From positions 72,956,192-73,020,191 of the forward strand of contig CM046444.1 in NCBI GenBank assembly GCA_025506515.1: a stretch of 64,000 bases of DNA, in the 5' to 3' direction. The translations under genes were made by a program, and so were the position numbers. Within the stretch, counting starts at the first letter, position 1; each line of letters opens with the position of its first letter. Below the pieces are notes generated by a model. That model was not told where the DNA came from and did not search any database. It saw nothing but the letters and a program-made list of their open reading frames with translations. This DNA comes from Flaveria trinervia. Its lineage: Eukaryota; Streptophyta; Magnoliopsida; Asterales; Asteraceae. Below, in pieces: positions 35,472 to 46,710 of the stretch.

Positions 35472-38073
35472 ATACTCCCCCTAGGTTGGACCTCACTATC
35501 TTCACTTCTCTTGATTTGACTCGTCGGCTCCGTTTCCTCTGCTGCTGTTGGTCTATCTTCATCACCTCCCGCAGCAACATCTTTAGAAGCTTCAGCCACT
35601 GATCCTCCAAGGTTAGTTCCTGCATCACCAGCTTCCTCAGAATGACCACTAGCTCTAGCAAACTGCCTGGTCATGTCTTGAACATCCATGGCAAAGTCAT
35701 CTTGTGCTCTCACCTTTTCAGCCAAACTCTTTACCTCCGCCCGTACTCCTCTTATTTTGTTTGCCACATTCATAAACAAGCTTGCCTCTTTTCGTGTTTC
35801 CTCTCCTGCCCCAGCCTTAATATGATTTTCACAAAGAGTCAAGAGATCTTCATCACTGAAGCTGAATAATTCCATCGGGTCAAACACCCTAAACTCTTTT
35901 CCGTGTTTGGCTCTAATCACCGCCTCGCCAGTGTTATTATCATAAAACCACTTTTCAAAGTCCTGTAAACGTTGGGAAGAGGATCAGCCAATCTTACCCT
36001 GTTTACAGTCTTTGGTGGTTGACTCTCAAAACAATCCTCCCTTTGCCAGTCTCCCAGTCTTTATCTTTCTTTGATCTTTTTCGTTCAGCCTTCATGTATC
36101 CAAATGACTCAAAATTATCATTAAGTCCATTTTTAATTACCTTCTCAAGAAATACTGCCTTTTCACTTAAATGAGCATTAATCAAAGGCAAAGTGGCCAA
36201 CCGTCTCAGATCCCATTTGGGCAAGGTCTTAAAAGCCTTCCTCTTGAGCATGTAGCTGATATGACCTCCTCTTCTTTTAATCATAAACATCTTTAAACTA
36301 GGATTATAACACCAACTTATTATCTTCTTGTCTGCCTCTTTCCTGCTTAAACCTTCCATATTTTGAAACAAAGGAGTAAGTTCTTCAGCCTCCTTCTCCT
36401 TCACCAACCAGTCACTCTTATCCATCTCAAACACATCAGCTTCATCATCTCCCTTCTTAGCAACATACACCAGTGGTCTCTCATCTACTTCATAAAACTC
36501 TGGTTCAGAATCATAATCAACCAATTGCTCATCCTCCTCTTCTTCATCAATCAAACCTTTTCCTTTCAGACATTCCCTCAGTGGTAGCAGTAACAACCAC
36601 TTCTTCACCCACACTATCCTTATCAAAATCAAACTGTAGGTTAACAAACCCTGCTTCAATAATATCATCATCCTCATTTCTTCCAGCATCTTCTCTTGGG
36701 ATCTCTTGTTCCCCTGCTTCAGTATTAGCTGCTCCAGAAGTGCCCTCTCCTACCTTGGATGAAGTACCCACATTCAAGAATGAGTACTTAGATATATCAG
36801 TCATATCATCTAACTCAGATTGAGTTAGTTGACTAGGTAGGCCAAGCAGCTTTCATCTGAGAAATTTCTTCAAACAATCTCTTAATCAAATTATTCTGGT
36901 CAACCAACATCTTTTTCATTCCTTCAATTACCTCATCCTTCTGTTTTTCCCTAATCTCCTGATTCGTCAGTTTAGTCTTTATCATACTCAACTCATTGGC
37001 CAATGAAGTATTTAGACTACGAATAACATCCTCATCAAGACCAGCACTAGCCTCTTTCCTTGCTGTGAAACCCTCGTCGATGTTTTGATCTCCGTTCAGG
37101 CTCAACAAAGTCAGTTTTCTTTTTAGATCTCCGTTCTTTCTCCACCCTTATCTCCTCTGCTTGTGCATCTATATCTTCTTCAAAATCATAATCTTTCTCT
37201 TTTGCATATCTCTTTCTCTTCTTAGCTGCATCAGCTTGTTGCACCCTTGTTTCCTCAGTCCTTTTGTTTTCAGACTCAACGACCCGTCTATATAATTCCA
37301 GCGTTCTGGAGGGTACATATTTTCCCAGAGATGGGTGATTTTACCACTGAAATCATGGCGGATAGCACAGCAATCAGCAAATATCCGAGGGTTCATCTGC
37401 ACTAATCTCTTGACTTCACCATGTTTAGGAACATCAGGAATAAGATCATCAATAATCATCTGAATAAAGCGAGGATATAACAACCATTTATCCTTCTTCA
37501 CAGCCATCACATTCTCTGCCATACACGCAAAGATCAGTCTAGCAATGTTTGCTTTCTCCCCTTTACAACATATCACCATAGCTTTGGCCCAGTCAAGATT
37601 AAGTCCATCGGATCCACCCTTACGGTGATCTAAGCACATATAAAAACATGAGCTATATATCTCCATTCCTTAGATAAAAAAGACTTTTTAATCTCCTTCC
37701 TCGAACCAAAAGCTGGTCCCTCATACCCCATTTGTCTGAAAGCTTGGAATACTTCAGACTCCGTCATATCCACTTCATCACCAGTATCATCTTCTAGTCT
37801 AAGAATCCTCGACACGCTCTCAGCAGTAATAGTTATATCATGATCAATCACTCTAGCTGTGATTCTCTGTACATCTCCTCCAGTGTTGTATTCTGCTGAT
37901 CTCCAAAAATCTCTAATATGAAGATCATAGATAGTGGGTGAGTGAGAGATAGCATATGCAATGGGTGATCTCTGAAGCCATCTAATGCAGTCACGAAATC
38001 CGGCCGCCTTTGGAAGAGTATCGTCTAATATGGCAGTGATGTTATTCCTCTCATCAAACTTGAGATTCGCCAT
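35472..38073 (-). pseudogene. E2 extra ORF (SIRE/Maximus-type, env-like by position)
   Basis: The start ATGGCGAATCTCAAG (38073) follows a pyrimidine tract and CAG. Domains from the N-terminus: a globular part with SPTIYDLHIRDFWRSAEYN and ITITAESVSRILRLEDD (38073-37640) and LYPRFIQMIIDDLIPDVPKH (about 37480); basic KKRKRYAKEKDYDFEEDIDAQ (about 37225); RRSKKK; a coiled coil (37000-36840); an acidic EEEEDEQLVDYDSEPEFYEVDE (about 36540-36480); RRGGHISYMLKRKAFKTLPKWDLRR (about 36270); a C-terminal helix-rich part. Compared with units 1-5 the TAA and TAG stops are sense codons here. It is broken by frameshifts near 37640, 37270, 37080, 36570 and 35975. No transmembrane helix in the body. Function unknown. 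Confidence 0.78.
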
Positions 38074-38660
38074 GATAACCTGAGAAGAACAACAAATAAA
38101 TTTGAATAAGAAATACTGAAAATAAGAAAATAAAACAAAAACAAAAGAAACAATCAATTTCGGCAAGCGAAACAATAGTTTCGCTCACTAAGACATGATA
38201 GTTTCGCTGAATCAAAGACAATTTCGACAAGGAAAACAAACAGTTTCGACAAGCGAAACTATAATTTCGCTCATTGAAACTTGTTATTTTCGCAGAACAA
38301 AAATTAGTTTCGACAAGATTAGAATGAATTAAAGTAGTTTCGCAATTAGTTTCACCAAATATTAATTTAGTTTCGCTATTACAAATTAGTTTCGCTGACA
38401 TAAGAAAATACAAGCGAAACTGTGTAAATTAAAGATCAGTCATTGCGAAATTAGAGAAGATATGGCGAAACTGTTAAGTTTGCTCGGACAGCATAACTTT
38501 ACAGTTTCGCAGAAAAGATGTGAACTTTCGTTCAATTCGCAGAGAAATTAGTAGTTTCGCTGAACGAACAGCGAAACCACCGAAGAGACACAATCTAGAT
38601 AACTTAAGAATAGACTATTTAATCCAGATTAGAAAGTGAATGTGTTCGAAACTCACATAC
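38074..38660 (-). other. Predicted 5'-UTR intron of the E2 extra ORF
   Basis: On the minus strand a donor-like GTATGTGAGT lies at 38660-38651. A long T-rich tract ends TTCTTCTCAG at 38090-38080, seven bases before the ATG codon. Both signals are kept in E1 (near 48632 and 48063). The alternative is a hydrophobic N-terminal extension from the in-frame ATG at 38175. Splicing is inferred only. Confidence 0.45.
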
Positions 38661-38960
38661 GAAGTGAATCTCACGAAAAATCAGACCAAATCACAAACAC
38701 AAGTCAAAATCGCCTTAAAAGTTACGGATAACCCTAAAAGTGAAACTGAGCGATTGTGCGAAATTATGAGAGAAAATTCGCAAACATGACTTATATAGCA
38801 AATAGTTTCGCAGACAGCGAAACTATAAATTCGTCTGGCGAATTTACAGTTTCGCCCAGTGAAACTGTAATTTCGCTAGGAGGTAACTGATTAACAACTT
38901 ATTAGCCAACCTAGCGAAATTGCAGTTTCGCTTTGCGAATTATTAGCGAAAGAATACTTT
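38661..38960 (-). promoter_or_regulatory. Internal promoter-like module of E2 (TTTCGC words + TATA box)
   Basis: On the minus strand, repeated TTTCGC/GCGAAA words (38830-38960) lead to CTATATAAG at 38798-38790, then a leader. The E LTR has the same words upstream of TATATATA. The counterpart in E1 has its TATA box at 48768-48776. Confidence 0.5.
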
Positions 38961-38967
38961 CGCACCT

Positions 38968-39090
38968 TTAATTTTATTATTATTATTATTTTATTTTTAA
39001 TTTTTTTTATTTTTATTTTTTATTTTATTATTTTATTATTTATTTTATTATTATTTTTATTATTATTTTATTATTATTTTTTTTTTAAAT
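38968..39090 (-). repeat. A/T low-complexity tract in E2
   Basis: About 120 bases of ATT/TTTTA runs on the + strand. The matching place in E1 (48945-48980) is much shorter, so the tract expanded in E2 or shrank in E1. Confidence 0.8.
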
Positions 39091-39545
39091 TATAATACTT
39101 AAAGGAAGCACATCTAATAATGAGATCTAAAATAATCAGAGATCACATTCTCTAAATATTTTAGAACATAAAGATGATCAAAAAATCATCTACCAGTCAT
39201 GAGATCATACTGAATACAAGATCTGATCACAATCTGCACAGAAACAACTGAAATTAGAACAAATCAATAACGATTGCTGATATAATTGTCCACTTAAACT
39301 CATGCCTTATCCTTTTTCGAACAACAGCTTATGATTCATTTAAGGTTCGATTAGATGCTTTAAAATGCAAGACCCCACAATCATTTGGTAAAAAAAAACC
39401 TCACCCAACCTCAGGATTTCTTGAATTATGAATCAATCTTCAAAGAACAAGGTTTGTGAATTAGTGTGCAAATGATTATCAACAGAATATTTCATTCTGA
39501 GAGAAATTCATCGATAAGATGATTTGACATAATTATATCAAAATG

Positions 39546-39692
39546 GTGAGAGCTCCAGATCTATACTCACGTATAACAGAGGAGATAACCATTTGAACAT
39601 GTGCTGATGAGAGCTCCAGGTCAGTACTATCGTACAGCAGAGGAGATCATCACTCCAGGTCAGTACTCACGTACAGCAGAGGAGATAAGCAC
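39546..39692 (-). repeat. Three-copy degenerate repeat in the E2 spacer
   Basis: The unit GAGCTCCAGGTCAGTACT(C)ACGTACAGCAGAGGAGAT recurs with variation at about 39548, 39608 and 39650. It is conserved at 49436-49580 in E1. The rest of the spacer 39090-40200 is AT-rich without coding signals. Confidence 0.65.
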
Positions 39693-40199
39693 AGACACAA
39701 GACATCTTGACACTAATATACCAGCAGAGGATGATGACAAAACAAAGCAAAATGAACGAAAGATTCATTCTCAATCCAATTTTTGTCAGGACTCAGTTTT
39801 TGTGCAATCCAAAACGATTGAGTAAATCCAGACATTCTTAAGCATAAAGTTTAATTTAATCAAAAAGCTGCTGTCTACTTCATTCGTCAGGCAGAGTCTA
39901 TCAAGCATATCGTTAAAGAATCTGATCCATTTCCTTTTTTTTAATGTGAAACAGAATCCTGTAACAGTTACTATCATTTCTCATAGAAGTACTGGTCATG
40001 TAAATAAAATTTTAGAGAATATACAATCATTTCTCATCATGTTAAATTCCAATCTCAGAATAATGATATTACTCCCCCAAATTTTTATTTTCATATTTCT
40101 ATTATTATCAATGAATTTTCATTTTAATTAATTTTTTTATATGTTTGTTATAAATTTTTTTTTAATTTTTTTTAATAAAGAAATAGAAAATGAAAATTT

Positions 40200-40692
40200 T
40201 TAAAAAGATATTAACCCAAGCATAGAAATCAATTCATAAAAACGAGGTTTATCAAATGTTTTTGTGAAAAGATCAGCTTTTTGATTTTTTGTATCGATGG
40301 ATATAATATTAATGAAACCCTTCTCTTGAGCATCACGAATAGCATGGATTCGTGTTTCAATATGCTTTGTGCGGGAATGATGAATGGGGTTTTTAGCAAT
40401 TCCAATGGCCCTCATTGTCACAGAATAAAGGTGTATGAAGGAAATTAATGCCATAATCAATCATTTGATGTTGGATCCAGAGAACTTGAGAGCAGCAGCT
40501 GGAGGCAGCAATATATTCAGCTTCCCCTGTAGAAAGAGAAACAGTAGTTTGTTTCTTGCTCTGCCAGGATACCAGACAATTTCCCAAATATTGACAACCT
40601 CCAGACACAGATTTTCTGTTTAACCTGCAACCATTGGAATCACTATCAAAGTAAGCATGTAAATCAAAATTTCCACCATACGGATACCACAA
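40200..40692 (-). pseudogene. E2 pol, RNase H
   Basis: Minus strand: DSNGCRLNRKSVSGGCQYLGNCLVSWQSKKQTTVSLSTGEAEYIAASSCCSQVLWIQHQM (first frame), then a frameshift near 40400 into RAIGIAKNPIHHSRTKHIETRIHAIRDAQEKG and KADLFTKTFDKPRF. Catalytic motifs are visible but split over two frames. The stop just before 40200 ends pol. Confidence 0.9.
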
Positions 40693-41547
40693 CCCGAGAC
40701 GAGACGATCCTTTGAGATAACGAAATTTCGTTTGACAGCTTTCTCATGAGATTCCTTTGGAGCCGACTGATATCTAGCACAGTAACCAACAGCGAAAGTG
40801 ATATCAGGACGACTTGCAGTAAGATACATGAGAGAGCCAATCATAGACCGAAAAAGATGAGGATCAACTGGTTTTCCATTTTCATCCGGAGTTAGACATG
40901 TCTGAGCAGTAAAAGGAGTCATCTCAGTAGACGCATCATCCATCTTAAATTTCTTCAGAATATCTTTAATGTACTTTTCTTGATGAATAAGAATTCCTTC
41001 TTTCTGTTGTTCAACTTGCAATCCAAGAAAGAAACACATTTCACCCATCATACTCATTTCAAACCTTTGGCTCATCACTTCTTCGAACTCTCTACACAAT
41101 TGAGAGTTTGTAGATCCAAAAATATATCATCGACATACACTTGAACAAAGATCATTTCACCATTCACCTCTCTTTTAAATAAGGTCATATCAATGGTACC
41201 ACGAGAGTAACCATTGCTTAGAAGATATTGCGTAAGAGTCTCATACCAGATTCTGGTGCTTGATGAAGACCATACAAAGATTTATCAAGTTTATACACTT
41301 TATCAGGAAAATCAGGATCTTCAAAGCCTGGTGGTTGACACACATATATCTCCTCATCAATGTCTCCGTAGAGAAAAGCACATTTCACATCCATCTGGTA
41401 AACTTTGAATTGTTTATGAGCAGCATGAGCAAGAAATATTCTGATTGCTTCAAGACGAGCAACTGGAGCAAAGACTTCTGTATAATCAATTCCTTCTTCT
41501 TGAGCAAAGCCTTGCACTACAAGTCTAGATTTGTTGCGCACCACCAC
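40620..41547 (-). pseudogene. E2 pol, reverse transcriptase
   Basis: Minus strand: NKSRLVVQGFAQEEGIDYTEVFAPVARLEAIR and QMDVKCAFLYGDIDEEIYVCQPPGF, SLYGLHQAPES (frameshift near 41250), the YVDD box near 41135 in a third frame (VQVYVDDI), then CREFEEVMSQRFEMSMMGEMCFFLGLQVEQ and MIGSLMYLTASRPDITFAVGYCARYQS. The domain is complete but frameshifted at least twice. Confidence 0.9.
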
Positions 41548-42174
41548 ACCCCGATCATCTGGTTTGTTCTTAAATACCCATTTTGTACCAATTGGATATT
41601 TGTTGGGAGTAAATCAACTAAGGTCCAAATCTGAAGCTTTCTAAACTGTTGAAGTTCCAATTGCATAGATTCTACCCAACAAGGATCTTGTAGAGCAGCA
41701 TGAACATTTTTTGGAACAATTTGAGAAATAAAGCATGAGAAAAGACAAACATTAATCAGACCAGATTGACTTCGCGTGCGAACACCATCAGAAACAGATC
41801 CAATCACATTATCGCGGATGATCTTTCAAAGTTTTGTAATCACTTGAAGAAGGAAAGATAGTTGAAGAAGTATCAGCCATGTCCGGAGAAAGATTAGATG
41901 AAGGTGTATCAATGACAGGTGTGGAATCAGGTAAGTTAGGAGATGTAGGAGATAAAGAATCAGATAATGGAGCTTGATCAGGCATTGGAGACGATGAGCT
42001 GACATCAGTTGAAACAGCATCATTTACTAGCGGGATGGATGGAACAGACGATGGAGATGATGGAATAATATTCGTTTGAGTACTTGGAATTGATGTATCA
42101 TCATCGAAAACTGGCAAATTAAATGAATTGAACACAGTATTGGAGTCAAAGAACCATGCAGGTTCAGATTTCAC
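41548..42174 (-). pseudogene. E2 pol, integrase-RT linker
   Basis: A Ser/Pro/Thr-rich linker (SSPSSVPSIPLVNDAVSTDVSSSS, LSPTSPNLPDSTP), then the conserved SQSGLINVCLFSCFISQIVPKNVHAALQDPCWVESMQLELQQF lead-in to RT. It has a frameshift near 41810. Spacer without enzymatic function. Confidence 0.8.
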
Positions 42175-42785
42175 TTCAGAAGGATTGGATTCTTGCCAAT
42201 CATATAGAATGACTCTTGAACAATACGTGTTCTCTTGTTATAAACTCGGTACGCCTTTTGTGAAGAAGAGTATCCAACAAAATAACACTCGTCAGAAACA
42301 GCACCAAATTTTGTCTTTTGAGATTGAGTATTCAGAAGAGTACAAGAACATCCAGATGGTCGAAAGAAATCAATTAGTGGCTTCCTCTTATGAAAAAGTT
42401 CATAAGGAGTCTTCACTTTATCTTTCACAATTAGCACCCTGTTTAGAACATAAGATGCACAATTAACAGCTTCAGCCCAGAAAATAATGGGTAATGAGGA
42501 TTCTATCAACATTGTACGAGCAGCTTCCACAAGAGTGCGATTCCTTCTTTCTGCAATACCGTTCTGCTGGGTGTTCTTGCAGCACTAAATTGTCTCACAA
42601 TCCCTTTTTGAGCACAAAATGAATCAAGATCTGATTTTTAAATTCAGTGCCGTTGTCACTAACTTCTTAATCCCATAACTGACTCCTTCTCTTACTGATT
42701 GATTTAATAAATATTATTTCTTTCTGCAATTCCTCTCACTTCACTTTTGTGTGCAAGACCCTCACCCATGATAACTGAGAAATCA
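42171..42785 (-). pseudogene. E2 pol, integrase (N-terminal part missing)
   Basis: The C-terminal part is good: MEAARTMLIESSLPIIFWAEAVNCASYVLNRVLIV and DECYFVGYSSSQKAYRVYNKRTRIV (42530-42171). Upstream, 42540-42785 is a run of short frames in which SDNGTEF (about 42655) and FCAQKGIVRQFSAARTP can be seen. Between the protease/pre-integrase end (SKASTSESLL at 42786) and this part the LWHRRLGH...CLKGKQ zinc-binding segment and the first catalytic Asp are missing, so a few hundred bases were lost. Confidence 0.85.
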
Positions 42786-43244
42786 TCACAAGAGTGACTC
42801 AGAGGTTGATGCTTTTGAGAGAAGACAAGTTGCAGTAGCCTTTGAATTCATATCAAAAAGATATGTATCATGTTTCCTTGGAGCACGCATGAGAATTAAA
42901 TCCTCCAGAATAGCTATCGCTGATTTGAAAAATAAACATTCGTCAGATTTAAATAGAACAGGAATGTCTTTATCACAAATTTGAGAGACACTCAGAAGAT
43001 TAAAAGCCAATTCAGGAACATGGTTGACTTTTTCTAGAGTAAGAGAACCATTGGTAACTTCTCCTTGTCCAATCATTTTTCCACCCTTCTTATTTCCAGC
43101 AAATGCCACATATCCTCCATCTATAATCCGATAATTGGTGAACAAATCCTTTAATCCCGTCATATGCTTGGAACATCCGCTATCAACATGCCATAGACTG
43201 TGTACAATCTTTGAAGAGGATCCCTGAAATGAATTACAAATCAT
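42786..43244 (-). pseudogene. E2 pol, aspartic protease and start of GAG-pre-integrase
   Basis: The frame begins with an ATG directly after a TAA stop and reads SLWHVDSGCSKHMTGLKDLF (active site DSGCS.HMTG), VAFAGNKKGGKMIGQGEV and HVPELAFNLLSVSQICDKD, ending in LLSKASTSESLL. The protease domain looks complete; its fusion to Gag is cut by the stop at 43245-43247, which is also present in E1. Confidence 0.88.
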
Positions 43245-43889
43245 TTAGCCAGGAGCAATAGGGACCCAAGATTGAACAACTTTTGTTTTTAAAGAAGCAG
43301 ATTTTTTACAAAAGAAATTATTAACCAATTTTGTCAATTTATTCCCAAAACAATTCCTATTAGAGGATCTTTGAATCAAAGGGCAATTTTTGATAAGATG
43401 ATCCTCTTCACCACACCTGAAACAATGATGTTTGAATCTAGGTCGATGATGTGATGAGGTAAAAATAGGATCAATAATAATCTCCTCATCACATTCAGAC
43501 AAACTAGAATCAACATCACTGAATGTCTCATACATCTCATGATGTTTTTGTTTATTTGAATCAGAGTTCTTCTTGTCAAAATCAAAACGTGATTCTTCTG
43601 ACAAATCAGTAAAACTCGTACCATTGGTACCAGTGTCAGATAAAGACGAACTACATTTTTCTGATGATGTCATATTTAATGGTATGAAAGATGGAATAGG
43701 TTGAGAAAAGAACTTTTCGAAAGAATTAATTTTAAGTTGCTCAGTTGTTTTAGGAGAAACATCAGATTCATTGCATTCATTACCAGAACAAAAATCATCA
43801 CTATCATGATTTGAAGTACAAGATGAAATAGAACTATCAAGAGAACATGAGACATTCAAGTCTGTTACATTTGAACTAGAAACAAACAC
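43245..43889 (-). pseudogene. E2 Gag C-terminal part with second zinc knuckle
   Basis: A Ser/Asp/Glu-rich frame (VSCSLDSSISSC, DVDSSLSECDEEIIIDPIF) with a CCHC motif CFRCGEEDHLIKNC (about 43440-43380), then basic residues and KVVQSWVPIAPG before TAA. It is a second knuckle about 540 codons after the first one at 44975. E1 has CFRCSEEDHLIKNC at 50655-50610. Probably nucleic-acid binding. Confidence 0.82.
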
Positions 43890-43912
43890 TGAATTTAAAC
43901 TAGACTTATTAT

Positions 43913-44299
43913 CTAAAACAGACTGCTGATTGTCAGGTGTACTAGAACTAGTGCATCCAAGCCCACTAGTTGGTCCATAGTCGTAGTCTTCACGAATGTA
44001 CTTAGAGTTATTCCGACTAAACCTGCAGACATACTGTCAGTATCTGATTTGATTAAATCATTAGAAGGATGAGGAACAGGCATAGGAGAATAACAGTATG
44101 TACTAGGAGGAGGATAAACCTGTACATTTTCATAACCCAAACCTGTTTTAATTCTTGCTCCCCGTTGAGATTTACAAAGATCATCATGTTTCATTCCAGA
44201 AATAGTCCATTTATCTAACTTTGACTGAAGTTTGCTTGCTTCAAATTCAGCAAGAGCAACCCGTTCAGTCAAAGTATTAACCTCTACATTTCTTTCCAA
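43913..44299 (-). pseudogene. E2 Gag, middle segment
   Basis: EVNTLTERVALAEFEASKLQSKLDKW is a coiled-coil-like stretch continuing from the previous Gag frame, followed by MKHDDLCKSQRGARIKTGLGYENVQVYPPPSTYCYSP and a Ser-rich tail. It is linked to 44311-45813 by a frameshift near 44310 and to the next segment near 44010. Confidence 0.75.
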
Positions 44300-44310
44300 A
44301 ACAATTCTTT

Positions 44311-46103
44311 TTAATGATCAGTTTCTTTTAAAGCCTCATTTAATTTCACAAAATATTTTGATTCATTCATTTTAAGTTCATCATTAATTCGTTTTAAATC
44401 CTTTTCATTATCAATTAACAAACGATTAGCCTTATAAATCCCAAAAAGTCTAATTTTGCAAGCAGATGAGCACATATCCTGTATTACCTCATAAGGAAGT
44501 CCCATTACCATCCTTTCGGCAGCTAAAGCTTTATCGCACATGCATGCTGGAGTACTTGATTTCCTTTCCTCAACAGTAGCGGCCGCATCATCCTTCTCTT
44601 TTCCTTTCGCAGCTTTTGAATTCCTTTCTTCATCTGAACCTGTAATTTCCTCTTTCTCCTCTCCATCTGCCTTCTCTTCTTTCTCCTTTACTGAAGATTC
44701 ATTTGCTCCTTTGAATTCCTTGAACAGCACAAATCCATCTTTATCAACTTCCATCTCATCACTTTCCACAACCTCAGCAACTAACGCGTGATTTATTTCA
44801 GATCTTGTTTCTTCCACCTCCACACTCCAGTCAAAGTTTGAGATCAAAGCTGACTCCTTTTTTGAATTTCCTTCTTCCTTTTCTTTCTCTGCTGTCAATC
44901 TTGGTACTCCAGTGTTACTAGGATCTGTGACAATTGGTAATGGACATTCACGTTTAAAATGTCCCAATTGTTTACAGTTAAAGCACCTCAATTTTGACTT
45001 ATCAAATCCTAGTTTTGAGGTAGATGATTGACCACCAAAGTTCTTTCTTCCTGTTCTTTCCATGAATCTCCTGGCTCTTAAAGTTAACATCGCCATTTGC
45101 CATTGAATGTCAGTTTCTTCTAAATCATCAGGATCAACCTGATACATATCCTCCATAGTCATTCCTTTACCTTTCAATTCACCAGCAACAAGAGCTTCAT
45201 AGCTCTGAACAAACATTCCAAAAAGAGCCATTGTTTCAGATGAAATTGAAGTTTCAGCATTCACCTTAGAATTTCCCAATTCTTTTCCAACATGATTACT
45301 ACCACTCGAGAAATTACTTGTATTGCTCCCTCCTTGAATTGGATTTTGAATGTGAGAGTTTGCAGCGGATGACAACAAAGCAGCATTTTGAGAAAAACCA
45401 GATGTGGGCATCATAGTCTGGTTAAATTCTCTTCTTTTCATATCCAACTCAAAAGATTTCAACTTGTTAATGATATCCATCAGCTTATAATCTGTAAAAC
45501 CTCTTTCTTGTTTGAGCATCCTCACTTGAAGACTCCACTGTGGTGGAAGAGAATCGAGAAGCCTGTTAACTTGTTCACTGTTGGAGAGTCTTTCATCATA
45601 CTTCTTCAGAGTGCTTGAGACGGTTAAGAAACGATTTGTCAGATCTGTCAAACTTTCATTCTTGTATCCTACAAACGAATTGAACTCCTTTTCAGCTTGA
45701 ATACTCTTGTCTTTCACCAGATCTGCATTCCCATCATAGAATTCACAGAGAGCATCATAAAGAGATTTAGCATTTTTATGCTCTGCAAAACGATTGTAGA
45801 TATCTGGAGCCAAGCAGAGAGTTAGAGCACCAAAAGCTTTTTGATCACGATCAATCAGTTTCAGATCTCTTTCAGTATAAGAAGATGGGTCTTTGTTCTG
45901 AGAAACGACATCACCAACCGTAACCGTAGGTATATGAGGACCTGAAATAATCGATTCCCATTGATTATGATCTGTGTAGAAAAAGAAAGCTTTGAGACAT
46001 CTCTTCCAATCTCAAAATTATCTCCTCCATTAATGAGTCTTGGAGGTCTATTAGGAGCAACACTTTCAAGATCCGCAAGTGTAAGAGTAGTTAATTTCGA
46101 CAT
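44311..46103 (-). pseudogene. gag: E2 Gag, N-terminal capsid part and first zinc knuckle
   Basis: The start ATG at 46103 (MSKLTTLTLADLESV; same start in E1 at 53318), with a frameshift near 46015. The frame 45813-44311 has 500 codons: FAEHKNAKSLYDALCEFYDG, LTNRFLTVSSTLKKYDERL, LLDSLPPQWSLQVRML (copia Gag), DIQWQMAMLTLRARRFMERTGRK, zinc knuckle CFNCKQLGHFKREC (about 44985-44945), a long Glu/Lys-rich coiled region (KEKEEKADGEEKEEITGSDEE) and a C-terminal helix. It forms the particle and binds RNA. Two internal frameshifts. Confidence 0.88.
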
Positions 46104-46710
46104 GATAGTTTCGGCAGAAAAATTGATAATTTCGCTGACAAATTCGCTAACAAATTCGCTGAAAGAGGTGACTTGGCTAACAGTTTCGCTGAAACAATAC
46201 TATCGCAGATACTTTCGCAAAAACAGACACTTTCGCTTGCAATTTCGGCAGCACTTTCACTTGAACAGAGACAACAATTGCTTAGTTTCGCTGCTAAATT
46301 CGCAGGAAACAAGCTTGAACTTTCGTTCAAAAATAGATTCGGCAGCAATTTCGCTTGATGATTGGTCAAAAACACTAATGAACTTTCGTTCAAGGGAATA
46401 CTTTCGCTGAAACTCTAGAAAACACTTCTGATCCAAAATAACTCATAATTTCGCTGAATGAAGATGACAGTTTCGCTGTAAGAACAGTAATTTCGCTGGT
46501 CGATCTCAAAACCCTTTTTCACCTCAAAATCAATCTGAAATCATCCAAATCTCAATGAATTTGAGATCTGATGATTGTAGAATCTTCCTCAATCAAGAAC
46601 AAGCATAATTCAATCAATTTCCATGCCAAAAACAGCTGATAATCCAATGAAAATTGATTGAAACTAGATATTGACCAAAACCACAAAAACTCAACAAATC
46701 AAGAGCACTA
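46104..46710 (-). other. E2 leader with TTTCGC words
   Basis: The untranslated leader between PBS and gag. GCGAAA/TTTCGC and variants recur many times between 46105 and 46500, often with TTC or CAG context. Short frames here on both strands arise from the reiterated word. The E1 counterpart is 53319-53927. Confidence 0.75.

Larger units (their letters stand above)
23408..37264 (-). repeat. Six-unit tandem array of [LTR + extra-ORF 3' half], about 2.3 kb per unit
   Basis: Units start at 23408, 25719, 28032, 30336, 32659 and 34952 (lengths 2311, 2313, 2304, 2323, 2293, 2313). Each holds a 515-522-base LTR, the polypurine tract and the 3' half of the extra ORF. Five end at the same base (CCTCAGTCCTTT before TGTTGGTCC); the sixth continues into intact extra ORF (CCTTTTGTTTTCAG). 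Unit 1 is the E1 3' end and unit 6 the E2 3' end. Units 2-5 share private LTR variants and carry the stops seen in unit 1. Confidence 0.9.

Noticed and set aside
23408..37264. CRISPR-like or centromeric satellite reading of the regular array
   Set aside because: The units are 2.3 kb LTR/ORF modules with retroelement junctions, not short repeats with spacers, and nothing shows a centromeric role.
35472..38073. Host gene interpretation of the extra ORF
   Set aside because: It lies between RNase H and the polypurine tract within one LTR pair and recurs in E1 and, in related form, C0.
38074..38175. Signal peptide from the in-frame ATG at 38175
   Set aside because: The hydrophobic stretch is explained by a T-rich tract ending in CTTCTCAG before a better ATG; the upstream frame is shifted in E1.
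46091..46410. Overlapping frames on both strands near 46.1-46.4 kb (and 53.3-53.6 kb)
   Set aside because: They arise from the TTTCGC-rich leader upstream of gag; composition is word-driven.
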